From: Rhizobium indicum
Lineage (GTDB): Bacteria > Pseudomonadota > Alphaproteobacteria > Rhizobiales > Rhizobiaceae
NCBI RefSeq assembly: GCF_005862305.2
Contig: NZ_CP054021.1
Coordinates: forward strand, 1-64,000
Reading direction: 5' to 3'
Length of the DNA stretch: 64,000 nucleotides
Position numbers and translations under genes: made by a program. A model generated the notes under the pieces. It did no database searches. It worked only from the letters and a program-made list of their open reading frames with translations, and was not told the origin of the DNA. Positions 17,955 through 28,227 of this stretch are shown in pieces. Position 1 is the first letter of the stretch, and each line of letters opens with the position of its first letter.

Positions 17955-19244
17955 TTAGCTGGTGATGCGGGGCGCGCGGATGACCTTGAGGAAGAGTTCC
18001 TTCATCGCTTCGGTGATGCCTTGGGTCATCGATACCTCAAAATAAAGGCCGGGCGAGGCGCATTCCTGCATCTTCGTGGGGATCTCGTTCTGGAAGGGCC
18101 TGATCCAGTCTTTGTACCAGTTGTTCTTCGGCAGCGGCAGATAGGTGGTGTAGAGCACCGCAACTCTGATTCCTTTGTTCTTCAGCGGCTGGCAGAAAGA
18201 CGTGTCGATCGGCTCCTGACAGCGTTTGCCGGTGAGTTTCTTCGTGCAGCCCTGCGGCTTTTCGCTGTCGCCGACGCCGTCCGAGACGAAGAACAAGATC
18301 TTTTGAGGTGTCGCGGAGGTGCTGCCATCGCCGGGGGTGGTGATGATGGTTTTCATCTGGTCCAGCGCGCTATCGAAGCTCGTCTGCTGGTCGTTGTTGT
18401 AGCCCTGCCTCGGGATGGTCATCAGATCGACGGCATCGGTATAGGTGCGCACCTGATCAAGTTTGTCCGTTGGGTCGGATATGGTCGTCAACTTTGCGTC
18501 TTCGGCCTTGGTGCCGAACGTATAAACGCCCATGCGGAACTGGTTGTCGGAAACGCGCGTGAGCTCGGCGGTCTCTGTCAACTCCTTGGTCGCCTGGCGC
18601 ACGACGTCGATGCGCATGCTGACGCCGAGTGACTTGGCGAGTTTGTAGTAATTGTTTTTGTTCTCGGTTTCGTGGCAGGCAAAGGCGCAGGTGTCGCTGG
18701 TGTTCTTTTCCATGGTCGCGACGTCGTCGGCGGTTGCGCCGACACCCATCGAAGGGGTGTTGTCGAGCAGAATGTAGAAATCCATGAAGGTGGCGGTCTG
18801 GTATTCGGCCGTGGCCGTGCCGGAAATCGTGACGGTGTCCCGGCCGAGGATGCGCATGAAGGTGGTGGGCATGGTGGCGCTGAAGGAGACCAGCGAATTC
18901 ACCTTATTGGCGGTCTTGGTGACGTCGATGCCAAGATCGACATGAACGTCGGTCAGCTCGCCGGACATCTGCGACGTAAAAATGTTGCGAGCGTCGTCCT
19001 TACCGAGCGAGATCGTGCCGTCGCCACTCATTTTCATCGCGGCGGCGACGGCGCCGGATTTTTCAGAGATGGCGCCGACGGCAGCGGCATCGGCGGCGGC
19101 ATAGAGCTGTGTCCTCAGGCTGAGCGCGTGGGCGAAATCTACCGCCATGCCGGCCGCACCGAAGAGCGGCACCACCAGCAGTGCCGTCATGATGCCGAAA
19201 TTGCCCGAGCGGTCCGATATGAAACCGGGCGGAAGGATCGCCAT
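17955..19244 (-). CDS. TadE/TadG-like pilus-assembly protein with von Willebrand factor A domain
   Basis: Protein of 429 residues. The N-terminus has the TadE/G membrane segment (GNFGIMTALLVVPLFGAAGMAVDFA, residues about 14-38), then an extracytoplasmic region with a VWA fold from about residue 155. The metal-binding (MIDAS) motif is DNTPS rather than the canonical DxSxS, a Ser to Thr change. Other VWA landmarks are PQKILFFVSDGVGD and six or more Cys that may form disulfides. No other tad/flp genes are nearby, so it is an orphan. It is convergent with gor, with 19 bases between the stops. Confidence 0.85.
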   Translation of the reverse strand: MAILPPGFISDRSGNFGIMTALLVVPLFGAAGMAVDFAHALSLRTQLYAAADAAAVGAISEKSGAVAAAMKMSGDGTISLGKDDARNIFTSQMSGELTDVHVDLGIDVTKTANKVNSLVSFSATMPTTFMRILGRDTVTISGTATAEYQTATFMDFYILLDNTPSMGVGATADDVATMEKNTSDTCAFACHETENKNNYYKLAKSLGVSMRIDVVRQATKELTETAELTRVSDNQFRMGVYTFGTKAEDAKLTTISDPTDKLDQVRTYTDAVDLMTIPRQGYNNDQQTSFDSALDQMKTIITTPGDGSTSATPQKILFFVSDGVGDSEKPQGCTKKLTGKRCQEPIDTSFCQPLKNKGIRVAVLYTTYLPLPKNNWYKDWIRPFQNEIPTKMQECASPGLYFEVSMTQGITEAMKELFLKVIRAPRITS

Positions 19245-19463
19245 GCCATGTCCCCGAAGTTGAAACTCTCTCCGGTTCTACATTGAAAGTCTAAAATATG
19301 GGAAAATCGACATGGTATACGCTGGTTTAACTAGAGCAGGGCGGGCGGCGGCGGCGAGGCGACAACTGTCGGCGAATGGTCTTTGCAAGCCTGACCTAAA
19401 GGTCTATAAGCCGCCGCATATTGAGGGCATCCTGAGGTATGGATGTGAGAACAGGTGAGTGAG

Positions 19464-20837
19464 ATGGCAGACAATTGGACCCCGAGCAGCTGGCGGCAAA
19501 AACCGATCCTGCAGGTTCCCGAATATCCCGACGCAGCCGCTTTGGCGGCAACGGAAGCCACGCTCGCCAGCTATCCGCCGCTTGTCTTTGCAGGTGAAGC
19601 GCGCCGCCTGAAGAAGCATCTCGCCAATGTCGCCGAAGGCAACGGTTTCCTCCTGCAAGGCGGCGACTGTGCCGAGAGCTTCGCCGAACACGGCGCCGAT
19701 AATATCCGCGACTTCTTCCGCGCCTTCCTGCAGATGGCCGTGGTGCTGACCTTCGGTGCGCAGCTGCCGGTCGTCAAGGTCGGCCGCATCGCCGGCCAGT
19801 TCGCCAAGCCGCGTTCGTCGAATGTCGAGAAGCAGGGCGACGTGACGCTGCCGGCCTATCGCGGCGACATCATCAACGGCATCGAGTTCACCGAGGAGTC
19901 GCGCATTCCGAACCCGGAACGTCAGGCCATGGCCTACCGCCAGTCGGCTGCGACGCTGAACCTTTTGCGCGCCTTTGCGATGGGCGGTTACGCCAATCTC
20001 GAAAACGTCCATCAGTGGATGCTCGGCTTCGTCAAGGACAGCCCGCAGGGCGAGCGCTACCGCAAGCTTGCCGACCGCATCAGCGAAACCATGGATTTCA
20101 TGAAGGCGATCGGCATTACCTCGGAAAACCATCCGAGCCTGCGCGAGACCGATTTCTTCACCAGCCATGAGGCGCTGCTGCTCGGTTACGAGGAGGCGCT
20201 GACCCGCGTCGATTCCACGTCGGGCGACTGGTATGCAACGTCGGGCCACATGATCTGGATCGGCGACCGCACGCGCCAGGCCGACCATGCGCATGTCGAA
20301 TATTGCCGTGGCATCAAGAACCCGATCGGCCTGAAATGCGGCCCTTCGCTGCAGGCCGACGACCTGCTGCAACTGATCGACATCCTGAATCCAGCCAACG
20401 AGGCCGGGCGCCTGACGCTGATCTGCCGCTTCGGCCACGAGAAGGTCGCCGACAGCCTGCCGAAGCTCATTCGCGCCGTCGAGCGTGAGGGCCGCAAGGT
20501 CGTCTGGTCCTGCGATCCGATGCACGGCAACACGATCACGCTCAACAACTACAAGACCCGTCCCTTCGAGCGGATCCTGTCGGAAGTCGAAAGCTTCTTC
20601 CAGATCCACCGCGCCGAAGGCTCGCATCCGGGTGGCATTCATATCGAGATGACCGGCAAGGACGTGACCGAGTGCACCGGCGGCGCCCGCGCGGTCTCAG
20701 CAGAAGACCTGCAGGACCGCTACCACACCCATTGCGATCCGCGCCTCAACGCCGATCAGGCGCTCGAACTCGCCTTCCTGCTTGCCGAGCGCATGAAGGG
20801 CGGCCGCGACGAAAAGCGCATGGTCGCCAACGGCTGA
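19464..20837 (+). CDS. class II 3-deoxy-7-phosphoheptulonate (DAHP) synthase
   Basis: Plant-type DAHP synthase of 457 residues condensing PEP with erythrose 4-phosphate, the first step of the shikimate pathway. It begins [16 protein letters not shown] and carries the metal-ligand motif [10 protein letters not shown] near residue 67, [14 protein letters not shown], and [12 protein letters not shown] near 350. I preferred the ATG at 19464 to the GTG at 19455. A second DAHP synthase of the unrelated class I type is encoded at 26839-27900. A strong terminator follows directly. Confidence 0.95.
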   Translation: MADNWTPSSWRQKPILQVPEYPDAAALAATEATLASYPPLVFAGEARRLKKHLANVAEGNGFLLQGGDCAESFAEHGADNIRDFFRAFLQMAVVLTFGAQLPVVKVGRIAGQFAKPRSSNVEKQGDVTLPAYRGDIINGIEFTEESRIPNPERQAMAYRQSAATLNLLRAFAMGGYANLENVHQWMLGFVKDSPQGERYRKLADRISETMDFMKAIGITSENHPSLRETDFFTSHEALLLGYEEALTRVDSTSGDWYATSGHMIWIGDRTRQADHAHVEYCRGIKNPIGLKCGPSLQADDLLQLIDILNPANEAGRLTLICRFGHEKVADSLPKLIRAVEREGRKVVWSCDPMHGNTITLNNYKTRPFERILSEVESFFQIHRAEGSHPGGIHIEMTGKDVTECTGGARAVSAEDLQDRYHTHCDPRLNADQALELAFLLAERMKGGRDEKRMVANG

Positions 20838-20858
20838 TCGCAACCCGAAACGGATGAC

Positions 20859-20886
20859 GAAAAGCCCGGTTCGCCGGGCTTTTTAT
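20859..20886 (+). terminator. intrinsic terminator of the class II DAHP synthase gene
   Basis: The stem AAAAGCCCGG-TTCG-CCGGGCTTTT (20860-20883) has a stable tetraloop and continues into a T run, 22 bases after the stop. Confidence 0.9.
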
Positions 20887-20903
20887 TGAGAGGCCTCGCT
20901 CTT

Positions 20904-20992
20904 TGCTCGACGTCATCCTCGGCCTTGTCCCGAGCATGACGAAAGAGGAGTTGGCCGACTTGTTAGCAGCCCGGCGAACCGCCGGGTTTTTT
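20904..20992 (+). repeat. dispersed intergenic repeat ending in a second terminator-like hairpin
   Basis: The segment containing CCCGAGCATGACGAAAG and GAGTTGGCCGACTTG also occurs at 36741-36800, downstream of the RNase H gene. This copy ends in the stem CCCGGCG-AAC-CGCCGGG (20970-20986) followed by TTTTTTG, a good intrinsic terminator reading rightward toward the convergent ABC exporter gene. Confidence 0.65.
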
Positions 20993-21018
20993 GTTGCCTT
21001 GCACGCGAACCAGCCTCC

Positions 21019-22854
<1,836 letters not shown>

Positions 22855-23136
22855 GAAGCTGAATGTCCTTGTGGGGGATTTTTCCTTTCTGTTCGGACAG
22901 GGTCGCTCTCATGTCAGTCTCCCGAGATTGAATTGAGCCGTTAGTATCGCCGACAACCGCCATCGATTCAATGCGACGATGGGAGGAGGTTGGCGGGTGT
23001 TGTCTACAAGCAACACGGGTGATCGCGCCGGCCAAGTATGACGATCCTCAAAATTTCTGATGATTTTGTTGAGCGGAATGGATTTGACGACGCGAGTGAT
23101 CGGCGGCAACGTTTAGTCATAAACGGGAGAGCGATC

Positions 23137-23535
23137 ATGACCGAACGGCATACAGGCGGCTGCCTCTGCGGCGCCGTGCGATTTTCAACGACGGCGAGGC
23201 CAGGACCAGTCGTTGGCTGCCATTGCTCGCAGTGCCGCCGGCAGACGGGGTTTTATTACGCCGCGGTCAATGTGGCCCGCGCGGCTCTTTCGGTCGATGG
23301 CACTGAGGCGGTCCGTTGGTACCGGTCGAGTGACGAGGCGCAGCGCGGCTTCTGCTCGAATTGCGGCTCCGCGCTGTTCTGGCAGGCGGACGGATCGGCG
23401 GAGATTTCGGTGATGGCCGGCGCCTTCGACACGCCGAGCGGCCTTGCCTTCGGCCATCATATCTACTGCGCCGACAAGGGCGATTTCTACGAAATATCGG
23501 ACGGCCTTCCGCAATACGCGGTGAATCCGGTTTAA
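23137..23535 (+). CDS. GFA family (glutathione-dependent formaldehyde-activating-like) zinc protein
   Basis: Protein of 132 residues with the CENP-V/GFA fold. Zinc ligands are visible in GGCLCGAVRF, GCHCSQCRRQTG and FCSNCGSALFW. The original glutathione-S-hydroxymethylation activity is established for few members, so the substrate is uncertain. The ATG at 23137 has GGGAGAG upstream. The gene is convergent with the DUF1003 gene and the two overlap by 4 bases at their stops. Confidence 0.9.
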   Translation: MTERHTGGCLCGAVRFSTTARPGPVVGCHCSQCRRQTGFYYAAVNVARAALSVDGTEAVRWYRSSDEAQRGFCSNCGSALFWQADGSAEISVMAGAFDTPSGLAFGHHIYCADKGDFYEISDGLPQYAVNPV

Positions 23536-24062
23536 CCCTTGGCTGCAAGCGCAGCTGTGAGGCGGGCCACGTCCTCGCGCAGCGCCGTCAGCTCGGTCAG
23601 TACGCTCATATCGATCTTCTGGTGCAGGGAGAGCACCTCAAGCTCGGCCTTGAGATTGACCTCATAATCCTTGGCGGCCTCGAAGCGGTCGCGCTCGGCC
23701 TGCCGGTTCTGGGACATCATGATGATCGGCGCCTGGATGGCGGCGATCATCGACAGGATCAGATTCAGAAAAATGAAGGGGTATGGGTCGAAGGGATTCG
23801 CCACCAGACCGATGGTGTTCATCAGTGTCCAGACGGCGAGAAAGGCGAGGAAGGCGAGTATGAAGGACCAGGAGCCGCCGACGCGGGCGATGCCATCGGC
23901 GATACGCTCGCCGAAGGATGACTCGGCGGATAGAGCGGCATTGACGTCGGTCGAGATGATTTTGCGCGCGTGCGTTTTCGCCAGCACGCGCTTCTCGATG
24001 TCGCCGAGTTCATCGGCCGGCTTGTCGAAATGATGGTGCACGAAATTCGAAAGATTAGACAT
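23532..24062 (-). CDS. DUF1003 domain membrane protein
   Basis: Protein of 176 residues with two adjacent membrane spans (SWSFILAFLAFLAVWTL and FIFLNLILSMIAAIQAP) between hydrophilic ends. This is the DUF1003 pattern, with the conserved MSQNRQAERDR motif after the second span. Function is unknown. The C-terminal helix (SLHQKIDMSVLTELTALRED) looks like a coiled coil. I chose MSNLSNFVHHHFDKP at 24062; the much longer open frame upstream lies opposite nadE and is a shadow. Confidence 0.87.
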   Translation of the reverse strand: MSNLSNFVHHHFDKPADELGDIEKRVLAKTHARKIISTDVNAALSAESSFGERIADGIARVGGSWSFILAFLAFLAVWTLMNTIGLVANPFDPYPFIFLNLILSMIAAIQAPIIMMSQNRQAERDRFEAAKDYEVNLKAELEVLSLHQKIDMSVLTELTALREDVARLTAALAAKG

Positions 24063-24254
24063 TGCCTTTTTCCGATGCCGGTTATCGATGCGGTCGCTTT
24101 CGGCGCCAGTATTCCGCTCCGGAGGCAAATTGCAATGCGTATCGGTGCCGCGCGGAGCCACGCGCGATCCGTTCATAAAAATTTCGTCGTCGCGAGGTGC
24201 CGCTTTCGGCCCGAACGTGTTGCGGTCGTGAAAGGTGCAGGCTAAATAAATGAC

Positions 24255-25934
24255 ATGACACAGGAAAACGCCCTTTCTGATATCTTCCGCATCGCCATCG
24301 GCCAGCTCAACCCGACGGTCGGCGATGTCGCCGGCAATCTTGCCAAGGCGCGCGAGGCGCGCGCCGATTCTGCCCGGGAGGGCGCGCATCTGCTCGTCCT
24401 GACCGAGCTTTTCATCTCCGGTTATCCACCTGAAGATCTGGTGCTGAAGCCCGCCTTCATCCGCGCCTGCTGGAAGGCGGTCGAGAATCTCGCCGCCGAT
24501 ACCGCCGATGGCGGGCCGGGCGTCATCATCGGCTTTCCCCGGCAGGACGAGACCGGGCGCTATAATTCCGTCGCCGTGCTCGACGGCGGCAAGGTAATCG
24601 CGGTGCGCGACAAGATCGACCTGCCGAATTACGGCGAGTTCGACGAGAAGCGCGTCTTCGACCAGGGCGCCATGCCGGGGCCGGTGAATTTTCGTGGCGT
24701 GCGCATCGGCATTCCGATCTGCGAGGATATCTGGGGCGATCTCGGCGTCTGCGAGACGCTGGCCGAAAGCGGGGCGGAAATCCTGCTGTCGCCGAACGGT
24801 TCGCCCTATTATCGCGGCAAGGTCGATATCCGCCATCAGGTGGTGCTGAAGCAGGTGATCGAGACCGGCCTGCCGCTGATCTATGCCGCCCAGCTCGGCG
24901 GCCAGGACGAGCTGGTCTTCGACGGGGCGAGCTTCGCCTTCAATGCCGACAAGTCGCTTGCCTTCCAGATGAGCCAGTTCGAAACCGCGCTGGCGGTGAC
25001 GACGTGGAAGCGTGGCGAAGGCGGCTGGCACTGCGCCGAAGGGCCGATGGCGCATATCCCTGAAAGCGAGGAGGCCGATTACCGCGCCTGCTTGCTCGGC
25101 TTTCGCGACTACGTCAACAAGAACGGCTTTAAAACTGTGGTGCTCGGCCTTTCCGGCGGCATCGATTCTGCGATCTGTGCGGCAATCGCTGTCGATGCGC
25201 TCGGCGAGGAGCGGGTGCGCACCGTCATGCTTCCCTACCGCTATACCTCCGAGGATTCGCTGAAGGATGCGGCCGATTGCGCCAAGGCGCTCGGCTGCCG
25301 CTACGATATCGTGCCGATCGAACTGCCGGTAACGGGTTTCAGCAGCGCGCTCGCCAGCCTTTTCGAAGGCACGGATAGCGGCATCACCGAGGAGAACCTG
25401 CAGAGCCGGGCGCGCGGCGTCATCCTGATGGCGATCTCCAACAAGTTTGGCTCAATGGTGGTGACGACGGGCAACAAGTCGGAAATGTCGGTCGGTTATG
25501 CCACGCTCTACGGCGACATGAACGGCGGCTTCAATCCGATCAAGGACCTCTACAAGATGCAGGTCTATGCGATTTCCCGCTGGCGCAACGAAAACGTGCC
25601 GCCGGGTGCGCTGGGACCGTCGGGCGAGGTGATCCCGCAGAATATCATCGACAAGGCGCCGTCGGCCGAGCTTCGTCCCGACCAGAAGGACCAGGATTCG
25701 CTGCCACCCTATCCCGTTCTCGACGATATTCTCGAATGCCTGGTGGAAAAGGAAATGGCGGTCGAGGAGATCGTCGGGCGCGGCCATGATGTTGCGACCG
25801 TTCACCGGGTCGAGCATCTGCTCTATCTCGCCGAATATAAGCGCCGGCAATCGGCGCCCGGCGTGAAGATCACCAAAAAGAACTTCGGCCGCGACCGGCG
25901 CTATCCGATCACCAACCGGTTCAGGGACCGCTGA
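24255..25934 (+). CDS. nadE: NAD+ synthase (glutamine-hydrolysing)
   Basis: Two-domain enzyme of 559 residues making NAD from deamido-NAD with ammonia drawn from glutamine. The N-terminal nitrilase-type amidase domain has the catalytic Glu in LTELFISGYPPEDL, Lys in VRDKIDLPNYGEFDE and Cys in IPICEDIWGDLG. The C-terminal ATP-pyrophosphatase domain has the P-loop VVLGLSGGIDSAI near residue 300. An 18-bp tandem repeat begins at the codon before the stop, so several in-frame-like TGA copies follow the end of the gene. Confidence 0.96.
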   Translation: MTQENALSDIFRIAIGQLNPTVGDVAGNLAKAREARADSAREGAHLLVLTELFISGYPPEDLVLKPAFIRACWKAVENLAADTADGGPGVIIGFPRQDETGRYNSVAVLDGGKVIAVRDKIDLPNYGEFDEKRVFDQGAMPGPVNFRGVRIGIPICEDIWGDLGVCETLAESGAEILLSPNGSPYYRGKVDIRHQVVLKQVIETGLPLIYAAQLGGQDELVFDGASFAFNADKSLAFQMSQFETALAVTTWKRGEGGWHCAEGPMAHIPESEEADYRACLLGFRDYVNKNGFKTVVLGLSGGIDSAICAAIAVDALGEERVRTVMLPYRYTSEDSLKDAADCAKALGCRYDIVPIELPVTGFSSALASLFEGTDSGITEENLQSRARGVILMAISNKFGSMVVTTGNKSEMSVGYATLYGDMNGGFNPIKDLYKMQVYAISRWRNENVPPGALGPSGEVIPQNIIDKAPSAELRPDQKDQDSLPPYPVLDDILECLVEKEMAVEEIVGRGHDVATVHRVEHLLYLAEYKRRQSAPGVKITKKNFGRDRRYPITNRFRDR

Positions 25935-25990
25935 CGCAATCGAGATCGCTGACGCAATCGAGATCGCTGACGCAATCGAGATCGCTGACG
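25929..25990. repeat. 18-bp tandem repeat at the nadE stop codon
   Basis: CGCTGACGCAATCGAGAT is repeated three times (25929, 25947, 25965) and then partly a fourth time. The first copy includes the nadE stop codon. It looks like a recent slippage expansion in the gap before the PD40 gene. Confidence 0.85.
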
Positions 25991-26014
25991 GCATCAAGCT
26001 TTTCGGGAGGAAAC

Positions 26015-26842
26015 ATGCGCAGCTCAGTTGAGATCTACAATGTCAGGACGGGCAGGGCCCGCGAGGTCTGGCAGACGGACAGGCTGGTGGAGGCACCGAA
26101 CTTCTCGCCTGATGGTTCCACCCTGCTCTTGAACGGCGACGGGCTGCTTTACCGGTTGCCGCTCGACGGCGGCGAGGTGGTCACGGTCGATACCGGCTTT
26201 GCCGTCAACTGCAACAATGATCACGGCATTTCGCCCGATGGCACTGAGATCGTCATTTCCGACAAGACCGAATTCGGCAAGTCGGCGATCTATATCCTGC
26301 CGATCGAAGGCGGCACGCCGCGGCTGATCACCGAGAACCTGCCATCCTACTGGCATGGCTGGTCGCCGGACGGGCGCCAGCTCGCCTATTGCGGCATCCG
26401 CGACGACCTCTTCGATATCTACACCATTTCCGTCGACGGCGGCGCCGAGACGCGGCTGACGCATGGCGAGGGCCGCAATGACGGACCGGACTATTCCTCC
26501 GACGGCCAATGGATCTATTTCAATTCCAGCCGCACCGGGCTGATGCAGATCTGGCGCATCCATCCCGATGGCACCGGGCTCGAACAGGTGACCTCGGACA
26601 ATCAGGGCAACTGGTTCGCCCATCCGTCGCCCAACAACGACATGGTGCTGCTCCTGTCTTACGACCCGTCCGTTTTCGACCATCCGCGCGATCTCGACGT
26701 GCGGCTGCGGCTGATGGACATGGACGGCGGCAATCTGAAGACGCTGTTCGAGCTTTTCGGGGGGCAGGGCACGATCAACGTGCCCTGCTGGTCTCCTGAC
26801 GGCGAAGAATTCGCCTATGTCCGCTATTTCCCGGCGGCTTAA
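26015..26842 (+). CDS. PD40/TolB-like beta-propeller protein
   Basis: Protein of 275 residues built of about six WD40-like (PD40) beta blades, each with an S-P/S-D-G turn: APNFSPDGS, HGISPDGTE, HGWSPDGRQ, PDYSSDGQW, AHPSPNN and PCWSPDGEEF. It has no signal peptide, unlike TolB, so it is probably cytoplasmic. Ligand and role are unknown. GGGAGGAAAC precedes the ATG. Its stop overlaps the convergent class I DAHP synthase gene by 4 bases. Confidence 0.88.
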   Translation: MRSSVEIYNVRTGRAREVWQTDRLVEAPNFSPDGSTLLLNGDGLLYRLPLDGGEVVTVDTGFAVNCNNDHGISPDGTEIVISDKTEFGKSAIYILPIEGGTPRLITENLPSYWHGWSPDGRQLAYCGIRDDLFDIYTISVDGGAETRLTHGEGRNDGPDYSSDGQWIYFNSSRTGLMQIWRIHPDGTGLEQVTSDNQGNWFAHPSPNNDMVLLLSYDPSVFDHPRDLDVRLRLMDMDGGNLKTLFELFGGQGTINVPCWSPDGEEFAYVRYFPAA

Positions 26843-27900
26843 GTGCGGGTCTGGCGGCGCTCGCGGGCGGATTTTGCCAGGTCTTCCAGCACCGCAACCG
26901 ACATGTCCCAGTCGATGCAGCCGTCGGTGATGGACTGGCCGTAAACCAGCGGCTTGCCGGGAACGAGGTCCTGGCGGCCGGCGACGAGGTTGCTTTCGAT
27001 CATCATGCCCTTGATGTCGTTGTTGCCGGCGGCAATCTGCGCGGCCACGGATTTGACGACAAGCGGCTGGTTCATTGGGTCCTTGCCGCTGTTGGCATGG
27101 CTGGCATCGATGAGGATGCGCGGGGCGACGCCGAGCTTGACGGCTTCGCCGGTGACCGCTTCGACGTCGGCCGCTTCATAGTTCGGCCGCTTGCCGCCGC
27201 GTAAGATGATGTGGCAGTCCTCATTGCCCGTCGTCGAGGCGATGGCCGCCTGGCCGTCCTTGGTCACAGCTGGGAAGTGATGCGGCTGTGAGGCTGCAAG
27301 GATGGCATCCAGCGCCACACGTGCACCGCCGTCGGTGCCGTTCTTGAAGCCGATCGGGCAGGAAAGGCCGGAGGCAAGCTGCCGGTGCACCTGGCTTTCG
27401 GTCGTGCGTGCGCCGATCGCGCCCCAACTGACGAGGTCGGCGATGTATTGTGGTGTGATCGTGTCGAGGAATTCGACGCCAGCCGGAAGACCTATTGCAT
27501 TGATATCGAGCAGCAGCCGTCGCGCAATCCTCAACCCTTCCTCGATGCGGTAGCTGCCGTCGAGATGCGGGTCGTTGATCAGGCCCTTCCAGCCGACGGT
27601 CGTGCGGGGCTTTTCGAAGTAGACGCGCATGATGATCTCGAGATCGCCGGCAAAGCGCCGCCGCTGTTCCTCGAGCCGCGCGGCATATTCCCGGGCGGCA
27701 ACCGGATCGTGGATGGAGCAGGGGCCGATCACGACAATCAGGCGATCGTCTTCGCCACGGAGAATCTTGTGGATCGCATCGCGGTTGCTGGTCACGGTCT
27801 CGGTGACGGCAGTATCGCGGTGAATTTCTGCGAGGATATCGGCGGGTTTGGTGAGGGGCGTGATCTCGAGGATACGTAGATCATCAATGGCATCAGACAC
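26839..27900 (-). CDS. aroG: class I 3-deoxy-7-phosphoheptulonate (DAHP) synthase
   Basis: E. coli AroFGH-type DAHP synthase of 353 residues for the first shikimate step. Family landmarks are VVIGPCSIHDPVAA near residue 55, MRVYFEKPRTTVGWKGL near 90, IGARTTESQVHR near 155, GFKNGTDG near 173 and ILIDASHANSGKD near 258. The start is a GTG at 27900 with CAGGAG upstream. An intrinsic terminator, an aromatic-rich leader peptide and a promoter lie in order upstream, so expression is probably controlled by attenuation. Its class II counterpart is at 19464-20837. Confidence 0.95.
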   Translation of the reverse strand: MSDAIDDLRILEITPLTKPADILAEIHRDTAVTETVTSNRDAIHKILRGEDDRLIVVIGPCSIHDPVAAREYAARLEEQRRRFAGDLEIIMRVYFEKPRTTVGWKGLINDPHLDGSYRIEEGLRIARRLLLDINAIGLPAGVEFLDTITPQYIADLVSWGAIGARTTESQVHRQLASGLSCPIGFKNGTDGGARVALDAILAASQPHHFPAVTKDGQAAIASTTGNEDCHIILRGGKRPNYEAADVEAVTGEAVKLGVAPRILIDASHANSGKDPMNQPLVVKSVAAQIAAGNNDIKGMMIESNLVAGRQDLVPGKPLVYGQSITDGCIDWDMSVAVLEDLAKSARERRQTRT

Positions 27901-27933
27901 GGTATGGCTCCTGTTTGGTCATACCGTGCGGAA

Positions 27934-27962
27934 CAAAAAAGCCGCCAGGTAGACTAGCGGCT
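27934..27962 (-). terminator. attenuator terminator in the aroG leader
   Basis: On the minus strand AGCCGC (27962-27957) pairs with GCGGCT (27945-27940) and is followed by a run of T (27940-27935), 34 bases before the aroG start. An alternative antiterminator is visible. CAGCGG and CGGGT in 28014-28001 can pair with ACCCG (27970-27966) and CCGCT (27960-27956), which would sequester the left arm of the terminator. Confidence 0.8.
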
Positions 27963-27990
27963 GTTCGGGTTGTCGTCGCGTCGAATTCAG

Positions 27991-28065
27991 TTACGCATGG
28001 ACCCGCATCCGCTGAGAGCAGCGGTACCAATAAAATCGCGAGGCGTTGATTGACGTGATCGACAT
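27991..28065 (-). CDS. aroG attenuator leader peptide (24 residues, Phe-Tyr-Trp-Tyr)
   Basis: A 24-codon frame starts at ATG 28065 and ends in TAA. Codons 11-14 encode Phe-Tyr-Trp-Tyr, four consecutive aromatic residues, just before a hairpin (CCGCTG/CAGCGG) that begins at codon 14. There is no Shine-Dalgarno site, but a promoter-like sequence places the transcript start at or next to the A of ATG. This is as in the leaderless trpL of Sinorhizobium trpE(G). Ribosome stalling on aromatic codons would favour the antiterminator and aroG expression. This reading is inference from layout. Confidence 0.75.
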   Translation of the reverse strand: MSITSINASRFYWYRCSQRMRVHA

Positions 28066-28100
28066 GAGGCTGATGTAGCGTCACGCCCGCGCATTGTCAC
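28066..28100 (-). promoter_or_regulatory. candidate sigma-70-type promoter for aroG leader
   Basis: On the minus strand GTGACA (28100-28095) and TACATC (28077-28072) are separated by exactly 17 bases. The leader ATG lies 7 bases after the second hexamer. This spacing would start transcription at the leader ATG itself. Confidence 0.6.
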
Positions 28101-28177
28101 GCAGATTTTTCTGCCTAAACCGGACGCTCCTGGGGACAGCAACTGCTCTTGCGCGAGCTACACCCACCGGGGCAGGA

Positions 28178-28213
28178 AGCACGTCGCACTCGATCTCACT
28201 CGTGCGACGTGCT
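28178..28213. terminator. perfect 12-bp hairpin downstream of the periplasmic sensor gene
   Basis: AGCACGTCGCAC (28178-28189) and GTGCGACGTGCT (28202-28213) form a perfect 12-bp stem with a 12-base loop, 15 bases after the stop of the leftward gene. There is no T run on either side. It could be a transcript-stabilising or factor-dependent end structure. Confidence 0.5.
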
Positions 28214-28227
28214 CAGGGTCTTTGAGA

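Noticed and set aside
23532..25055. Extension of the DUF1003 gene to 507 codons
   Set aside because: The upstream half lies opposite nadE, whose amidase motifs are clear; the DUF1003 protein starts sensibly at 24062.
27893..28084. A 63-residue frame overlapping the aroG leader
   Set aside because: It runs through the attenuator terminator and overlaps the aroG start in another frame; the 24-codon leader in a different frame accounts for the sequence.
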